A stretch of 64,000 nucleotides of DNA. Source: Desulfoluna limicola (GTDB lineage Bacteria > Desulfobacterota > Desulfobacteria > Desulfobacterales > Desulfolunaceae). Location of the stretch: NCBI RefSeq assembly GCF_021654575.1, contig NZ_AP024488.1:3929501-3993500 (forward strand). Reading direction: 5' to 3'. The position numbers were made by a program, and so were the translations under genes. The notes under the pieces were generated by a model. That model had not been told where the DNA came from and searched no databases. It saw only the letters and a list, made by a program, of their open reading frames with translations. Of the stretch, positions 36,672 to 46,159 are shown piece after piece; the stretch's first letter is position 1; each line of letters starts with the position of its first letter.

Positions 36672-39050
36672 ATGATCAATATACCGAAGATATTTAAAAA
36701 CGACGATTCCAGCTCAAGCAGTGTGACGCTTCCGATTCTTCCCTTACGGGACATCGTGGTCTTTCCAGGTATGGTGGTCCCTCTTTTTGTGGGACGCACC
36801 AAATCGGTCAATGCACTGTCTGAGGCCATGGGCAAGAACAAAACCATTTTTCTGGCCACCCAGCGCATTGCAGGGGTGGACAACCCCGAAGAGCAGGACA
36901 TCAGCAGTGTCGGCACCGTGGGGACCATCCTTCAGCTCCTCAAGCTGCCCGACGGCACCGTCAAGGCCCTGGTGGAGGGCAAGGCACGCGGCCGCATCGC
37001 CTCCTTTATTCCCGGCGAAGAGTTTCTCTCCGTCGACGTTGAGCCGATGCCCGAGAACCCGGTGAGCGAATCCGAGGGCGAGGCCCTGTCACGGGCCATT
37101 ATTGAGGCCTTTGAAGAGTACACCAAGCTCAACAAAAGTATCTCCAAAGAGCTCATCGGCAAGGTCGCCACCATCGAAGACTCCGGCAAATTAGCCGACA
37201 CCGTGGCTTCCCACCTGCCCTTCAAGGTCGCCGACAAACAGACCCTGCTCGAAGCCGTGGAGATCAGCCAGCGCATGGACATTCTCCTGGGGCTCATCAA
37301 GCGGGAAGGCGAAATCTTCGAAATGGGCCAGAAAATTCGCGGTCGGGTGAAAAACCAGATCGAGCAGACCCAGAAAAACTACTACCTCACCGAACAGATG
37401 CGGGCCATCAAGAAGGAGATGGGGGCCGACGACAGTGCCGACGATGAGCTCCAAGAGCTTGAAAAGCGCATCAAAGCGAAGCGGCTCTCCAAAGAAGCCG
37501 CCTTCAAGATGAAGCAGGAGTTCAAGAAGCTGAAGCTCATGTCTCCCATGAGCGCCGAGGCGAGTGTGGTGAGAAACTACATCGACTGGATGCTGGACCT
37601 GCCCTGGTACAACCGCAGCAAGACCAAAAACGACCTGGATGCGGCCGAAGCCATCCTCAACCAGGACCACTTCGGCCTGGAGAAGCCCAAGGAGCGTATC
37701 CTGGAGTACCTGGCCGTTCAGTCCCTGGTCAACAAGGTGCGGGGCCCCATCCTCTGCCTGGTGGGCCCTCCCGGAGTGGGAAAAACCTCCCTGGCGCGCT
37801 CCGTTGCCCGTGCCACGGGAAGGCGATTCATTCGCATCTCCCTGGGCGGCGTACGCGATGAAGCGGAGATTCGCGGCCACAGGCGTACCTATGTGGGCGC
37901 CATGCCGGGCAAGATCATCCAGAACCTCAAAAAGGCCGGTGTCAACAACCCTGTCTTCTGCCTCGACGAGGTGGACAAGATGAGCACCGACTTCCGGGGC
38001 GACCCTTCATCGGCACTCCTGGAGGTGCTGGACCCCGAGCAGAACAACACCTTTAACGACCATTTCCTCGATGTGGATTACGACCTGTCGGACATTCTCT
38101 TTATCACCACGGCCAACACCCTGTCCGACATCCCCCTGCCCCTCCAGGACAGGATGGAGGTGATCCGTATCCCCGGCTACACCGAACATGAAAAGTACAT
38201 GATCGCCAAAGAGCACCTCATCCCCAAGCAGACCAAGATGAACGGTCTCAAGGTTGAGGATATCGATTTTTCCAAGCAGGCCATCTTTGACATCATTCGC
38301 AACTACACCCGCGAGGCGGGCGTTCGAAACCTGGAACGGGAAATTTCAGGGGTCTGCCGCAAAAGCGCCCTTGAGGTGGTCAAGAAGAAGGCGAAAAAGC
38401 CGGTAAAAATAATCCCCAAAAAGGTCGAGAAACTTCTCGGTCCCATCCGCTTCAGGTACGGTCAGGTGGAAGAGAAGGACCAGATCGGCATTGTTACGGG
38501 CCTTGCCTGGACCCAGGTGGGGGGCGAGCTTCTCTGCATCGAAACCGCCCTGATGCCCGGTAAAGGGCAGCTCACTGTCACGGGTCAGCTGGGTGACGTC
38601 ATGAAAGAGTCGGCCCGCGCCGCCGTCAGCTATGTGCGGTCAAAATCCTCGGCCTTAAAGCTTGACGATGACTTCTACAGCAAGGTGGACATCCACATCC
38701 ACGTTCCCGAAGGCGCCATCCCCAAGGATGGCCCCTCGGCCGGCATTACCATGTGCACGGCTCTGGTCTCTGCCTTTACGAAGCTCCCTGTGGACAAGGA
38801 TGTCGCCATGACAGGTGAGATTACCCTTCGGGGACGGGTCCTGCCCATTGGCGGCCTGAAAGAAAAGATTCTTGCTGCACACCGGGGGGGCCTGAAAAAG
38901 GTGATTATCCCGAAAGAGAACGAAAAGGACCTTGAGGAGATTCCGGCCACCATCCTTAAACAAATGACGGTAATCCCTGCCGACCATCTGGATGAAGTGT
39001 TAAAAGAGGCCCTTATCATCCCTGAAGGCTCCGATCTGTTTACCAACTGA
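36672..39050 (+). CDS. lon: Lon ATP-dependent protease
   Basis: 792 residues from ATG 36672; the frame runs back to 36528, but that would translate the hairpin, and the N terminus after 36672 fits a Lon start. N-terminal substrate domain ([15 protein letters not shown]), Walker A GPPGVGKT near residue 364, Walker B LDEVDKM, and the Ser-Lys proteolytic dyad: Ser in PKDGPSAG near 688, Lys in GGLKEK near 731. Degrades misfolded and regulatory proteins; hexameric. Follows clpX by 160 bases and may have its own promoter. Confidence 0.96.
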   Translation: MINIPKIFKNDDSSSSSVTLPILPLRDIVVFPGMVVPLFVGRTKSVNALSEAMGKNKTIFLATQRIAGVDNPEEQDISSVGTVGTILQLLKLPDGTVKALVEGKARGRIASFIPGEEFLSVDVEPMPENPVSESEGEALSRAIIEAFEEYTKLNKSISKELIGKVATIEDSGKLADTVASHLPFKVADKQTLLEAVEISQRMDILLGLIKREGEIFEMGQKIRGRVKNQIEQTQKNYYLTEQMRAIKKEMGADDSADDELQELEKRIKAKRLSKEAAFKMKQEFKKLKLMSPMSAEASVVRNYIDWMLDLPWYNRSKTKNDLDAAEAILNQDHFGLEKPKERILEYLAVQSLVNKVRGPILCLVGPPGVGKTSLARSVARATGRRFIRISLGGVRDEAEIRGHRRTYVGAMPGKIIQNLKKAGVNNPVFCLDEVDKMSTDFRGDPSSALLEVLDPEQNNTFNDHFLDVDYDLSDILFITTANTLSDIPLPLQDRMEVIRIPGYTEHEKYMIAKEHLIPKQTKMNGLKVEDIDFSKQAIFDIIRNYTREAGVRNLEREISGVCRKSALEVVKKKAKKPVKIIPKKVEKLLGPIRFRYGQVEEKDQIGIVTGLAWTQVGGELLCIETALMPGKGQLTVTGQLGDVMKESARAAVSYVRSKSSALKLDDDFYSKVDIHIHVPEGAIPKDGPSAGITMCTALVSAFTKLPVDKDVAMTGEITLRGRVLPIGGLKEKILAAHRGGLKKVIIPKENEKDLEEIPATILKQMTVIPADHLDEVLKEALIIPEGSDLFTN

Positions 39051-39102
39051 GCCCCCCTGGTGAGGGGTCACAAAAAAAAATGCATCGGGCTCACAAATTC
39101 CC

Positions 39103-39132
39103 TTGACGCAGCCCGATGATTATTGCTAAAAA
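39103..39132 (+). promoter_or_regulatory. Candidate sigma-70 promoter for the tRNA-Val/tRNA-Asp pair
   Basis: TTGACG at 39103-39108, an 18-base spacer, TAAAAA at 39127-39132; the first tRNA starts 37 bases on. Likely serves both tRNAs. Confidence 0.6.
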
Positions 39133-39168
39133 GGCTTCGTTCCTGAGGGCGAAAGTCTTCAAGGCAAC

Positions 39169-39244
39169 GGGCGATTAACTCAGCTGGGAGAGTGCAACCC
39201 TTACAAGGTTGAAGTCGCAGGTTCGAGCCCTGCATCGCCCACCA
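39169..39244 (+). tRNA. tRNA-Val (anticodon TAC), CCA encoded
   Basis: Acceptor arms GGGCGAT / ATCGCCC, D arm with GGGAGAG, anticodon stem CAACC / GGTTG with loop CTTACAA (anticodon TAC), T arm GTTCGAGCC, discriminator A and encoded CCA. Confidence 0.97.
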
Positions 39245-39250
39245 CATTGC

Positions 39251-39327
39251 GGGGGTGTAGTTCAGTTGGTTAGAACGCCAGCCTGTCACGCTGGAGGCCG
39301 CGAGTTCGAGTCTCGTCACTCCCGCCA
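39251..39327 (+). tRNA. tRNA-Asp (anticodon GTC), CCA encoded
   Basis: Acceptor GGGGGTG / CACTCCC (one G-T), anticodon stem CCAGC / GCTGG with loop CTGTCAC (anticodon GTC), T arm GTTCGAGTC, discriminator G and encoded CCA. Six bases after tRNA-Val, same transcript. Confidence 0.97.
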
Positions 39328-39340
39328 CAAAAAAAGAAAC

Positions 39341-39373
39341 AAAGGCATCCTTCATGCAAGGGTGCCTTTTTTT
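39341..39373 (+). terminator. Intrinsic terminator of the tRNA pair
   Basis: AAAGGCATCCTT / AAGGGTGCCTTT stem with a G-T pair, loop of about five bases, then TTTTT. 14 bases after the tRNA-Asp CCA. Confidence 0.93.
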
Positions 39374-39721
39374 ATTTCCAAAACACAGCACGCCCGCACA
39401 CAAACCCCAGCCCCTGTTCGCACAAAAAAGGCCCCGCCACACGTGCCCGGAGCCCCAACCTTAACAAACGCAAACATCCGACAAGAGAATATCGTCACTA
39501 TCCGACCCAGCAAAACAGCCTTTCCGAACACAAGGCAGGCCAGCATGATTACGGACAGTGACCGCACCCCCTTTTGCCCCGCGGGCCAAATGCCATCCGC
39601 CCAGCCACCGGATATTTACCCAGGGCCTCATTCAAAGAGATGCTTGTCAAACCCGCAGGAAACTGAACCTCCGACAGGGTTGCCGGAGGCGCAAACCGAA
39701 CTGCCACAAAAAAACCTTCCG
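39374..39721. other. Intergenic region, tRNA terminator to rsmA
   Basis: 348 bases; no gene or structured element seen. The long frame read on the plus strand here (starting within the tRNAs) is antisense to rsmA and rejected. Confidence 0.5.
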
Positions 39722-40585
39722 TCAGGAGGCGCTGGGCACGACAAGATACGCAACCAGCGCGTTGGACAAACGGACAAACTCCTCCACCGTCAGAGACTCA
39801 GCGCGACGATTTACCGCAATATCCGCACTTACCAGCACCTCTTCCGCCTCCACAGGGGTCAGGGGAAGCTCGCTGTTGGAAAGCGCATTGCGGAGGTTCT
39901 TTCGACGCTTCCCAAAGGCGGCCTTGATCACGGCAAAAAGCAGATCCTCATCCTCAGCCACATGGGGAGGATCGGTGAGAAACGTCACCTCGATCACCTC
40001 GGAATCCACCTTGGGGCGGGGAAAAAACTTGGACGCATCCACCCGCACCAGGGTCCGTATCTTGGAGCAATACCCGAGCATGGCCGCCATGCGCCCAAAA
40101 TTTCGCGTCCCCTCAGGAGCCGTAATACGTTCGGCCAACTCCTTTTGAAACATAAACAGAGCCTTCTTCACCCAGCGCCTTTCACGGATCATCTGCACCA
40201 GGATCTGGGATGAGATGTTGTAGGGCAGGTTCCCAACAACAATAATTGGTCCCCCGTGGGCCTCGGCCATTTCCGTCAGGCTGACATTGAGGATGTCCTC
40301 ATTGATAATCTCCACGTTGTCCGCTCCCGAGGCAAGCAGCTCAGAGCGAAGCACGGGAAGAATCTGAGTGTCCTTTTCTATCGCGCAGACCCTGGAAGCC
40401 CTCTTTGAGAGCGGCACTGTCAACGCCCCCAGGCCCGGGCCAATCTCCACCACCAGGTCCTCTTCCCCGATTTTCGCCCGTTCAGCAATCAACTCGGGAA
40501 TCGATGGGTCGTTAAGAAAATTCTGTCCAAACTTCTTTTTCGCATGCATATTCCACGCAGCCAGAGTAATTCTAGGCGATGTCAT
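39722..40585 (-). CDS. rsmA: 16S rRNA (adenine-1518/1519-N6) dimethyltransferase
   Basis: 287 residues from ATG 40585, the third of three overlapping candidates (GTG 40591, ATG 40588, ATG 40585); GAGGAG lies just upstream and the last has the best spacing. KsgA/RsmA pattern: KKKFGQNFLND (residues about 14-24), the SAM-binding motif VVEIGPGLGALT and the catalytic motif NLPYNIS. It dimethylates two adjacent adenines in helix 45 of 16S rRNA, a late ribosome assembly step. Overlaps the end of the DUF2062 gene by 14 bases, so the two are probably translationally coupled. Confidence 0.95.
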   Translation of the reverse strand: MTSPRITLAAWNMHAKKKFGQNFLNDPSIPELIAERAKIGEEDLVVEIGPGLGALTVPLSKRASRVCAIEKDTQILPVLRSELLASGADNVEIINEDILNVSLTEMAEAHGGPIIVVGNLPYNISSQILVQMIRERRWVKKALFMFQKELAERITAPEGTRNFGRMAAMLGYCSKIRTLVRVDASKFFPRPKVDSEVIEVTFLTDPPHVAEDEDLLFAVIKAAFGKRRKNLRNALSNSELPLTPVEAEEVLVSADIAVNRRAESLTVEEFVRLSNALVAYLVVPSAS

Positions 40586-41192
40586 CATCACTCTCCTCGC
40601 CGGATTGGCGATTGATATCTTGTTTTATGTGCCTTGCTTTACTGATCACTTTTACACTCGTATAAGTACCCGCCACCAACTTCCGTGTTATGAAATACGA
40701 TGCAATGGTAGGAATGACAGCAAGCACAACGCTGCCTGCCAGCATCATGCAAGCAACCCCAAGGTTGTGCGATAGAAACCGCTTGATCAGCACCATTTTT
40801 TCTAAAAAGGGAATACTGCTTTCAAGCGTAAGGGTCATGGCATCGATATCGGGACCTCCGCCCTGGTTTCCACCGAAAAAAAACACCCCGACCTTGTAGC
40901 CCCCATAATAAAACAGAGGAATAGTCAGGGGGTTGGCGACCCAAACGCCAATTGCTGCCGCCGGCTTGCTGCCACGAAGGACAAAAGCAAGGGCGATTGC
41001 TAAAGCTGTATGAAAAGGAATGGTAGGAGTCATCCCGACAAACACGCCAATGGCCATCCCCATGGCGATATAATGAGGATTTCCCTGCAACTTCTTAATT
41101 TTTTCTAAAAGAGAACAAAAGTGTTTTTTTATCTTGTTCCAATATGTTATACTCTCATTAGACAACGAGGATTTCTGCTCGGTCTGTTTCAT
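40572..41192 (-). CDS. DUF2062 membrane protein
   Basis: 206 residues from ATG 41192; a TTG at 41201 is also possible. The DUF2062 pattern: NPHYIAMGMAIGVFVGMTPTIPFHT, two or three hydrophobic helices, a central GxxxGVWVANPLTIP stretch, and a Gly-rich loop (FFFGGNQGGG). Members often sit next to envelope or lipid genes; the molecular function is unknown. The C terminus is basic, then acidic. The stop lies 14 bases inside the rsmA frame, so it is upstream and coupled. Confidence 0.85.
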   Translation of the reverse strand: MKQTEQKSSLSNESITYWNKIKKHFCSLLEKIKKLQGNPHYIAMGMAIGVFVGMTPTIPFHTALAIALAFVLRGSKPAAAIGVWVANPLTIPLFYYGGYKVGVFFFGGNQGGGPDIDAMTLTLESSIPFLEKMVLIKRFLSHNLGVACMMLAGSVVLAVIPTIASYFITRKLVAGTYTSVKVISKARHIKQDINRQSGEESDDDIA

Positions 41193-41749
41193 ACTTCTCA
41201 AATCCCTAAAAAAGCAAATCCTTGAAAAATTGGGTTACACAAACAAAAAACCGCAACAGTGACCTGACATTTTTTAGGATGGCCGTTTCGGTTGAGGTGG
41301 CAGCCGCAAGTTACTGAAAGAGCTGAAACGCTTTCGATATTTCAGCGGAGAGCCCCATCAATCCATTTTATTTTCGGCGATTTGAAAATACCATGAAACA
41401 CCTCCCCTTTCAACACGATTTGTGCTTTTTCAGCAGTGTTCCCCCTCCGTTTTCATGCTTTTTACTAAAATGATATTGTTTTCCTTTGAAGATTGCTTGA
41501 CTCTCAAAATCAATTAAGTTATCTAACAGGTAATCCTTATCTAGAGGATATCTCTTGATCGATTTCTGCATTGCCTATAAGCAACTACATGACTTGCATG
41601 ATAAGCCATGTTTTCATGGTACTCCTGATCGCGTGTACTGACGAGGGGGGAATTACGCGTGCTGGAGTGTGGTTATCGATCGCTATGGGTAGATATCCTT
41701 CTGGTTAACCATAAACTATGAAAGAAACAATAACGAACAAGGAGGACAT
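41193..41749. other. Long A/T-rich upstream region of the 143-residue protein gene
   Basis: 557 bases, notably more A/T-rich than its surroundings, with a candidate promoter at 41497-41525. The half nearest the DUF2062 gene probably holds that gene's promoter. No gene seen. Confidence 0.6.
41497..41525 (+). promoter_or_regulatory. Candidate sigma-70 promoter
   Basis: TTGACT at 41497-41502, a 17-base spacer, TATCTA at 41520-41525. About 225 bases upstream of the ATG at 41750, giving a long leader if it is the real start. Confidence 0.5.
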
Positions 41750-42181
41750 ATGTCTACAGAAACCCCCAATTCCGTTGAGGAAACACCTGCTTCAGAAAGC
41801 ACATCAAGCCGACGACGTGTACGCACCAAGCCGGTTAGCATTGACTCACTTTTCAAGGCCATCATCAAAAGCTACGATATGCCCTCACGACAGGATATCG
41901 AAAAGCTCTCTGCTCAGATCGACCGTCTTGAAAAACTGATTCGCCAGACCTCGGGACGAGGTTATGTGGCCACTGCCGGCAAAGAAAAGGGAGATCGTTC
42001 CGAAATGACAGCATCCGGTACGGTGCTGAAGGTCATCAAGAACTCCCGCAATGGCGCAGATTTCGCGAAAATTCAGGCAAAAACCGGATTTGAGGACAAA
42101 AAGCTTCGCAACATCATTTTCCGCCTGAACAAAATCGGCCGAATCAAGCGTAAGACCCGCGGTGTCTATATCGCCGCATAA
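41750..42181 (+). CDS. Small DNA-binding-like protein, winged-helix C terminus
   Basis: 143 residues with a very strong ribosome binding site (AAGGAGG, 5-6 bases before ATG). N-terminal about 25 residues are low complexity and end in a basic cluster (SSRRRVRTK). A short coiled coil (about 45-70) then a Gly/Lys linker, then residues about 88-143 fold like a small winged helix: TVLKVIKNSR, then FAKIQAKTGFEDKKLRNIIFRLNKIGRIKRKTRGVYIAA. Basic overall. It may be a nucleoid-associated or regulatory protein; I cannot assign a target. High expression is suggested by the ribosome binding site and the A/T-rich upstream region. Confidence 0.7.
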   Translation: MSTETPNSVEETPASESTSSRRRVRTKPVSIDSLFKAIIKSYDMPSRQDIEKLSAQIDRLEKLIRQTSGRGYVATAGKEKGDRSEMTASGTVLKVIKNSRNGADFAKIQAKTGFEDKKLRNIIFRLNKIGRIKRKTRGVYIAA

Positions 42182-42835
42182 AGAGCCGGAAGCTTACTAC
42201 CGAGCAACCAGCCTCTGATGTCCTTCTTCCACGTCATGCTCGGTAATTGCTTCAACCATTTCATTTGCTCTTGCCCGACTCAGGCTAGTTCTCCCTAACA
42301 GGTTGTGGAATCTGATGCCTTCGTACAGAGGCAGCTAACCGCCCAAAAGCGGCATGCTCCCCTTGTGCTCTTGGCTGCACACTGTTTGTATCCACACCCT
42401 GTCAGGGGGAACAGCCCTGGCCCTCCCGCCCATTTTCTTCCCCCGATAAAAAACCAAACTCTTCGCCACCCCCCTCGACAAACGGGCTTGGGATGCACAT
42501 AGTTTAACGTATCAGGCGCAATTGTCGACGTTGTTGCACGGTGATGCTTCCATCTCCTGGCGCACGGCACCTGAGCGATGAATGCCGCCGGCTCACCGCC
42601 ATGGCGTGGCATGGTGTCTTCAACCCCGGCTTTTTTTTTACAAATGCATCTTGAATACCACGTAACCTGATTGAGGCTTGTCCGACGACCGGACACCGAC
42701 GTTCCCGATAAGAACGGAAGCCCCAGGTATTGTCTCAACGCGCTTTTAAGTGCTTACCGGGTTCCTACACGCCCTTCGTGGAGCACCCAGTATGCACAGA
42801 AACCTAATAATATAGATTTTGGGATGGACCAAACC
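42182..42835. other. Non-coding region before the M16C peptidase
   Basis: 654 bases. A possible stem TACCGAGCA / TGCTCGGTA (42199-42207 and 42238-42246) lies after the previous stop. The rest shows no gene I can support; long frames on both strands are low in family resemblance. It likely holds the promoter of the peptidase gene. Confidence 0.5.
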
Positions 42836-45820
42836 ATGACTCACAACGACCCCTGCAACGACTCCATCCAACCCGGCCAGATTCTCCATGGCTTTCGGGT
42901 TGTCAAGGCTCTCCCTGTTCCGGATATCAATGCCTTCTTCTACGAACTGACACACGAAGCCAGCGGTGCTTCCCACATCCACATCAGCGCCAAAGATCGT
43001 GAAAACACCTTTGCCGTTGCCTTTAAAACCGTTCCGGAAGATTCAACCGGGGTCGCACACATACTTGAGCACACGGCCCTTTGCGGTTCCGCCAAATACC
43101 CCGTGCGAGACCCCTTCTTCTCCATGATCAAACGAAGCCTCAACACCTTCATGAATGCCTTCACGTCCTCGGACTGGACCATGTACCCCTTTGCCACCCA
43201 GAACCGAAAAGATTTCTACAATCTCATGGATGTGTACCTGGATGCCGCCTTCTTTCCCTCCATCGATGAGCTGAGCTTCAAACAGGAAGGGCACCGGCTC
43301 GAATTCGCACCGGCACAGAAGGACTCCGAGGAAAAGCTCACCTTCAAGGGCGTGGTCTACAATGAGATGAAAGGGGCCATGAGCTCTCCCCACCAAATCC
43401 TGGGACGTGCACTCAACAAGGCCCTTATGCCCGAGACCACTTACGCCAACAACTCAGGCGGGGATCCCGAAGCCATCCCGGACCTCACCTGGGAAGAGCT
43501 CAAAGCGTTTCACGGAAGGCATTACCACCCGAGCAATGCCTACTTTTTCACCTACGGTGATATGCCCCTCACCGACCACCTGGAAATCATCAGCAGGAAA
43601 GTGCTCACCCAATTTGACAAAATCGATCCAAAAACCACCGTGGCCCCCCAGACACGATGGGAGGCTCCCAAAGAGGTCGTGGAGTACTACCCCGCAGATG
43701 ACGAAGAGGGGCGCGACAACCGCTCCCAGGTGAGCCTCGCCTGGCTGGTGACCGACATCCGCAACACCGAAGAGGTCCTTGCCTTCAGCCTCCTCTCCCA
43801 GATTCTTCTGGGCAATGCGGCCGCGCCTTTGAGAAAAGCCCTCATCGACGCCAACCTCGGCTCCTCCCTCTGCGACGCCACAGGGTTTGATTCCGATGCC
43901 CGGGATGCCTCCTTTGGCTGCGGCCTCAAAGAGACGCGCCCGGAAAACGCCGATGCCATCGAAGCCCTGATCTTTGAAACCCTCACCCGGATCGCCGACG
44001 AAGGGATTGACACCGAGCTCATTGATTCGGCCATCCATCAGATGGAGATCAGGCGACGTGAAATCTCAAACACCCCGTACCCCTATGGCATAAAGCTACT
44101 CCTGGGCATCTCCGGGTGCTGGTTCCACAGCGGTGAACCACAACGCCTCCTTCTCCTTGACGAAGATCTGGACACCATCAAGCAAGGGGTCAAAAAGGGG
44201 GGCTATTTCGAAGGCCTTATTCGCGAGCGGCTCATAGAAAACCCCCACCGGGTTCGGTTTACCCTGGCACCCGACAGCACCCTTGCTGAAAAGCAGGCCC
44301 AGCAGGAACAGGAAAAACTCGAAGCCATTGCACAAACACTGACTGAGGAGCAGAAGGCCAAAATACGAACCGATGCTGAACAACTGAAAGCCCTCCAGGA
44401 GTCCGAAGAGGACATCTCCTCGCTTCCCACCCTGGAGCTTGAAGACATCCCCGCCACCATCGACTCGGTAACACCGGAAAGCCGTGGAGGCGGCCGCCTC
44501 TTTCACTACCCCTGCGCGACGAACTCCCTCCTTTACTACACCGGCGTTCTGGAAGCAGGCGCCCTGGACAGCGACCTGATCCCCCTTGTCCCCTTCTTCT
44601 GCTCCTCGTTTATGAAAATGGGGACCGATGAAAAAAACTACGAAGAGCTGACCCGGGCCATTTCAGCACACACCGGCGGCATGGGGCTCTCCCCGGCGTC
44701 CCGACGGAGATACGATGGGAGCCGTTCCGCCCTTCCCCTCATTGCCATCAACAGCAAGTGCCTTTCAAGGAACCGGGGGGCCATGTTCGACCTGCTCACC
44801 GAGACCCTGACCCGGTACCGGTTCACAGACCTCAAACGTCTGCGGAGCCTTCTCCTGGAGTACCGAGCGGCCATGGAATCCTCCGTGGTGCAAAACGGCC
44901 ACAGCCTGGCCATCTCCCTTGCCAACCGAAACTTCACCGACTCCCTTGCCCTCTCCGAGCTCTGGAGCGGCGTCAGCCAGATTCAATACATAAAATCCAT
45001 CACGGAACCCCTGGTGCGCGGCAACGCCTCAGACGAAGACCTGGCACTGATCGGCGACCAGATGACACGTATCGGCCAGGCCTTCATCAACACAGGCAAC
45101 CTGCGCTGTGCCCTGGCCAGCGACAGTGACACCCTGGCACTGGCAGAATCCGATCAGGAAGCCCTCTCCCTGGCCCTGCCCAAAGGCTCGTCCCCATTAA
45201 CCTTCGCGTCGGTCCCGGCCAATTGCCAACCCGTCCACGAAGGGTGGGCCACCAACAGCGCCGTCTCGTTCGTCGCCTCTTCTTTCCCGGTTGTCTCCAT
45301 GGGGCACGAAGACGCCCCGGCCCTTTCCATCATCGCCCGGCTTCTCAGGTCCCTCTACCTCCACCGGGAAATCCGCGAAAAGGGGGGCGCCTACGGAGCC
45401 TTTGCCGCCTACAGCGCCGAAGAGGGAACCTTCAGCATGGGATCCTACCGCGACCCCCACGTCGTGCGCACCCTGTCCGCCTACGACGCGGCCGCCCGCT
45501 TTATCACCAGCACCGATTACACCGATGAAGACGTCAAAGAGGCGATCCTCCAGGCATGCTCCGTCATCGACCGCCCCGAAACCCCGGCCGCTGCAGCCCG
45601 CAAAGGCTTCTTCCGGGAACTCGTGGGCCTTTCCGACGACACACGGCGCACCTATAAAGAGGGCCTGCTCTCCCTTAACGCCGATAAAGTACGCATCGCC
45701 GCAGCACGCTACTTTCCCCCCAAAGACCACCTCAAAAGCGTCGCCGTCATCTCCGGTGCCGAACGCCTGAGCGGCCTGAAAGGCCGCCTGGAAAAAGACC
45801 TGACTGTTCAAAAAATATAA
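42836..45820 (+). CDS. M16C-type metallopeptidase (PreP-like)
   Basis: 994 residues from ATG 42836 (GGATGG about 8 bases upstream; ATG 42824 is an alternative). The frame runs back to 42671 without support. Two similar halves as in M16C: the inverted zinc motif HILEH with its catalytic Glu (residues about 88-92), the distal Glu in VVYNEMKG, DWTMYPFATQNRKDFYNLMDVYLDA, and a second, inactive half (for example GGAYGAF). Presequence protease and its bacterial relatives degrade peptides up to about 65 residues; a cytoplasmic peptide-recycling role is likely here since there is no signal. A repeat unit begins 8 bases after the stop. Confidence 0.93.
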   Translation: MTHNDPCNDSIQPGQILHGFRVVKALPVPDINAFFYELTHEASGASHIHISAKDRENTFAVAFKTVPEDSTGVAHILEHTALCGSAKYPVRDPFFSMIKRSLNTFMNAFTSSDWTMYPFATQNRKDFYNLMDVYLDAAFFPSIDELSFKQEGHRLEFAPAQKDSEEKLTFKGVVYNEMKGAMSSPHQILGRALNKALMPETTYANNSGGDPEAIPDLTWEELKAFHGRHYHPSNAYFFTYGDMPLTDHLEIISRKVLTQFDKIDPKTTVAPQTRWEAPKEVVEYYPADDEEGRDNRSQVSLAWLVTDIRNTEEVLAFSLLSQILLGNAAAPLRKALIDANLGSSLCDATGFDSDARDASFGCGLKETRPENADAIEALIFETLTRIADEGIDTELIDSAIHQMEIRRREISNTPYPYGIKLLLGISGCWFHSGEPQRLLLLDEDLDTIKQGVKKGGYFEGLIRERLIENPHRVRFTLAPDSTLAEKQAQQEQEKLEAIAQTLTEEQKAKIRTDAEQLKALQESEEDISSLPTLELEDIPATIDSVTPESRGGGRLFHYPCATNSLLYYTGVLEAGALDSDLIPLVPFFCSSFMKMGTDEKNYEELTRAISAHTGGMGLSPASRRRYDGSRSALPLIAINSKCLSRNRGAMFDLLTETLTRYRFTDLKRLRSLLLEYRAAMESSVVQNGHSLAISLANRNFTDSLALSELWSGVSQIQYIKSITEPLVRGNASDEDLALIGDQMTRIGQAFINTGNLRCALASDSDTLALAESDQEALSLALPKGSSPLTFASVPANCQPVHEGWATNSAVSFVASSFPVVSMGHEDAPALSIIARLLRSLYLHREIREKGGAYGAFAAYSAEEGTFSMGSYRDPHVVRTLSAYDAAARFITSTDYTDEDVKEAILQACSVIDRPETPAAAARKGFFRELVGLSDDTRRTYKEGLLSLNADKVRIAAARYFPPKDHLKSVAVISGAERLSGLKGRLEKDLTVQKI

Positions 45821-45827
45821 GAACCTT

Positions 45828-45910
45828 GCCTTCGGCGGCGAGGTGGGGCACCTCGAGAGCATATTGCGACTGCGCTTTGACCTTCGCTCCTCAGGCCAAA
45901 GCGCAGTCGC
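45828..45910 (+). repeat. Intergenic repeat, unit A (forward)
   Basis: Starts GCCTTCGGCGGC. Small hairpin CGAGGTG-GGG-CACCTCG. Long-hairpin arms GCGACTGCGCTTTG (45866-45879) and CAAAGCGCAGTCGC (45897-45910), a perfect 14-base pair, around the mutated loop CCTTCGCTCCTCAGG. Its partner is the inverted unit at 46044-46128; the intrinsic terminator lies between them. Confidence 0.92.
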
Positions 45911-45937
45911 CCTCAGCTCGAAGGCAGACCGTCCCAA

Positions 45938-45988
45938 TAAAAAACAAACAGCGCCTGATTCGTCAGAATCAGGCGCTGTTTGTTTTTA
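45938..45988 (+). terminator. Strong bidirectional intrinsic terminator
   Basis: ACAAACAGCGCCTGATT / AATCAGGCGCTGTTTGT stem, A-rich before, five T after. Between the convergent M16C peptidase and DUF2520 genes. Confidence 0.93.
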
Positions 45989-46043
45989 ATGATCACTTTA
46001 TTATAGGACGCAGACAGATAATAAATGCACAGCCCCCATAAAA

Positions 46044-46128
46044 GTGCCGCAGTGATGTAACCCGAGGAACGAGGGGTAAATCACTGCGGCACCACGCGTT
46101 CAAGGTGGCTCCCCTTGCCGCCGGAGGC
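46044..46128 (-). repeat. Intergenic repeat, unit A (inverted)
   Basis: Long-hairpin arms GTGCCGCAGTGAT (46044-46056) and ATCACTGCGGCAC (46080-46092), 13 perfect pairs that share no resemblance with the arms of the forward copy at 45866, around CCCGAGGAACGAGGGG. The small hairpin is weakened (CAAGG...CCTTG). Ends CCGCCGGAGGC 32 bases from the stop of the minus-strand gene. Confidence 0.93.
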
Positions 46129-46159
46129 ACGTTTTTTTGCTTTCCCACGTGCTTTGATA

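Noticed and set aside
39209..40213. Plus-strand frame of 334 codons starting inside tRNA-Val.
   Set aside because: Runs over two tRNAs and is antisense to rsmA, whose motifs are unambiguous.
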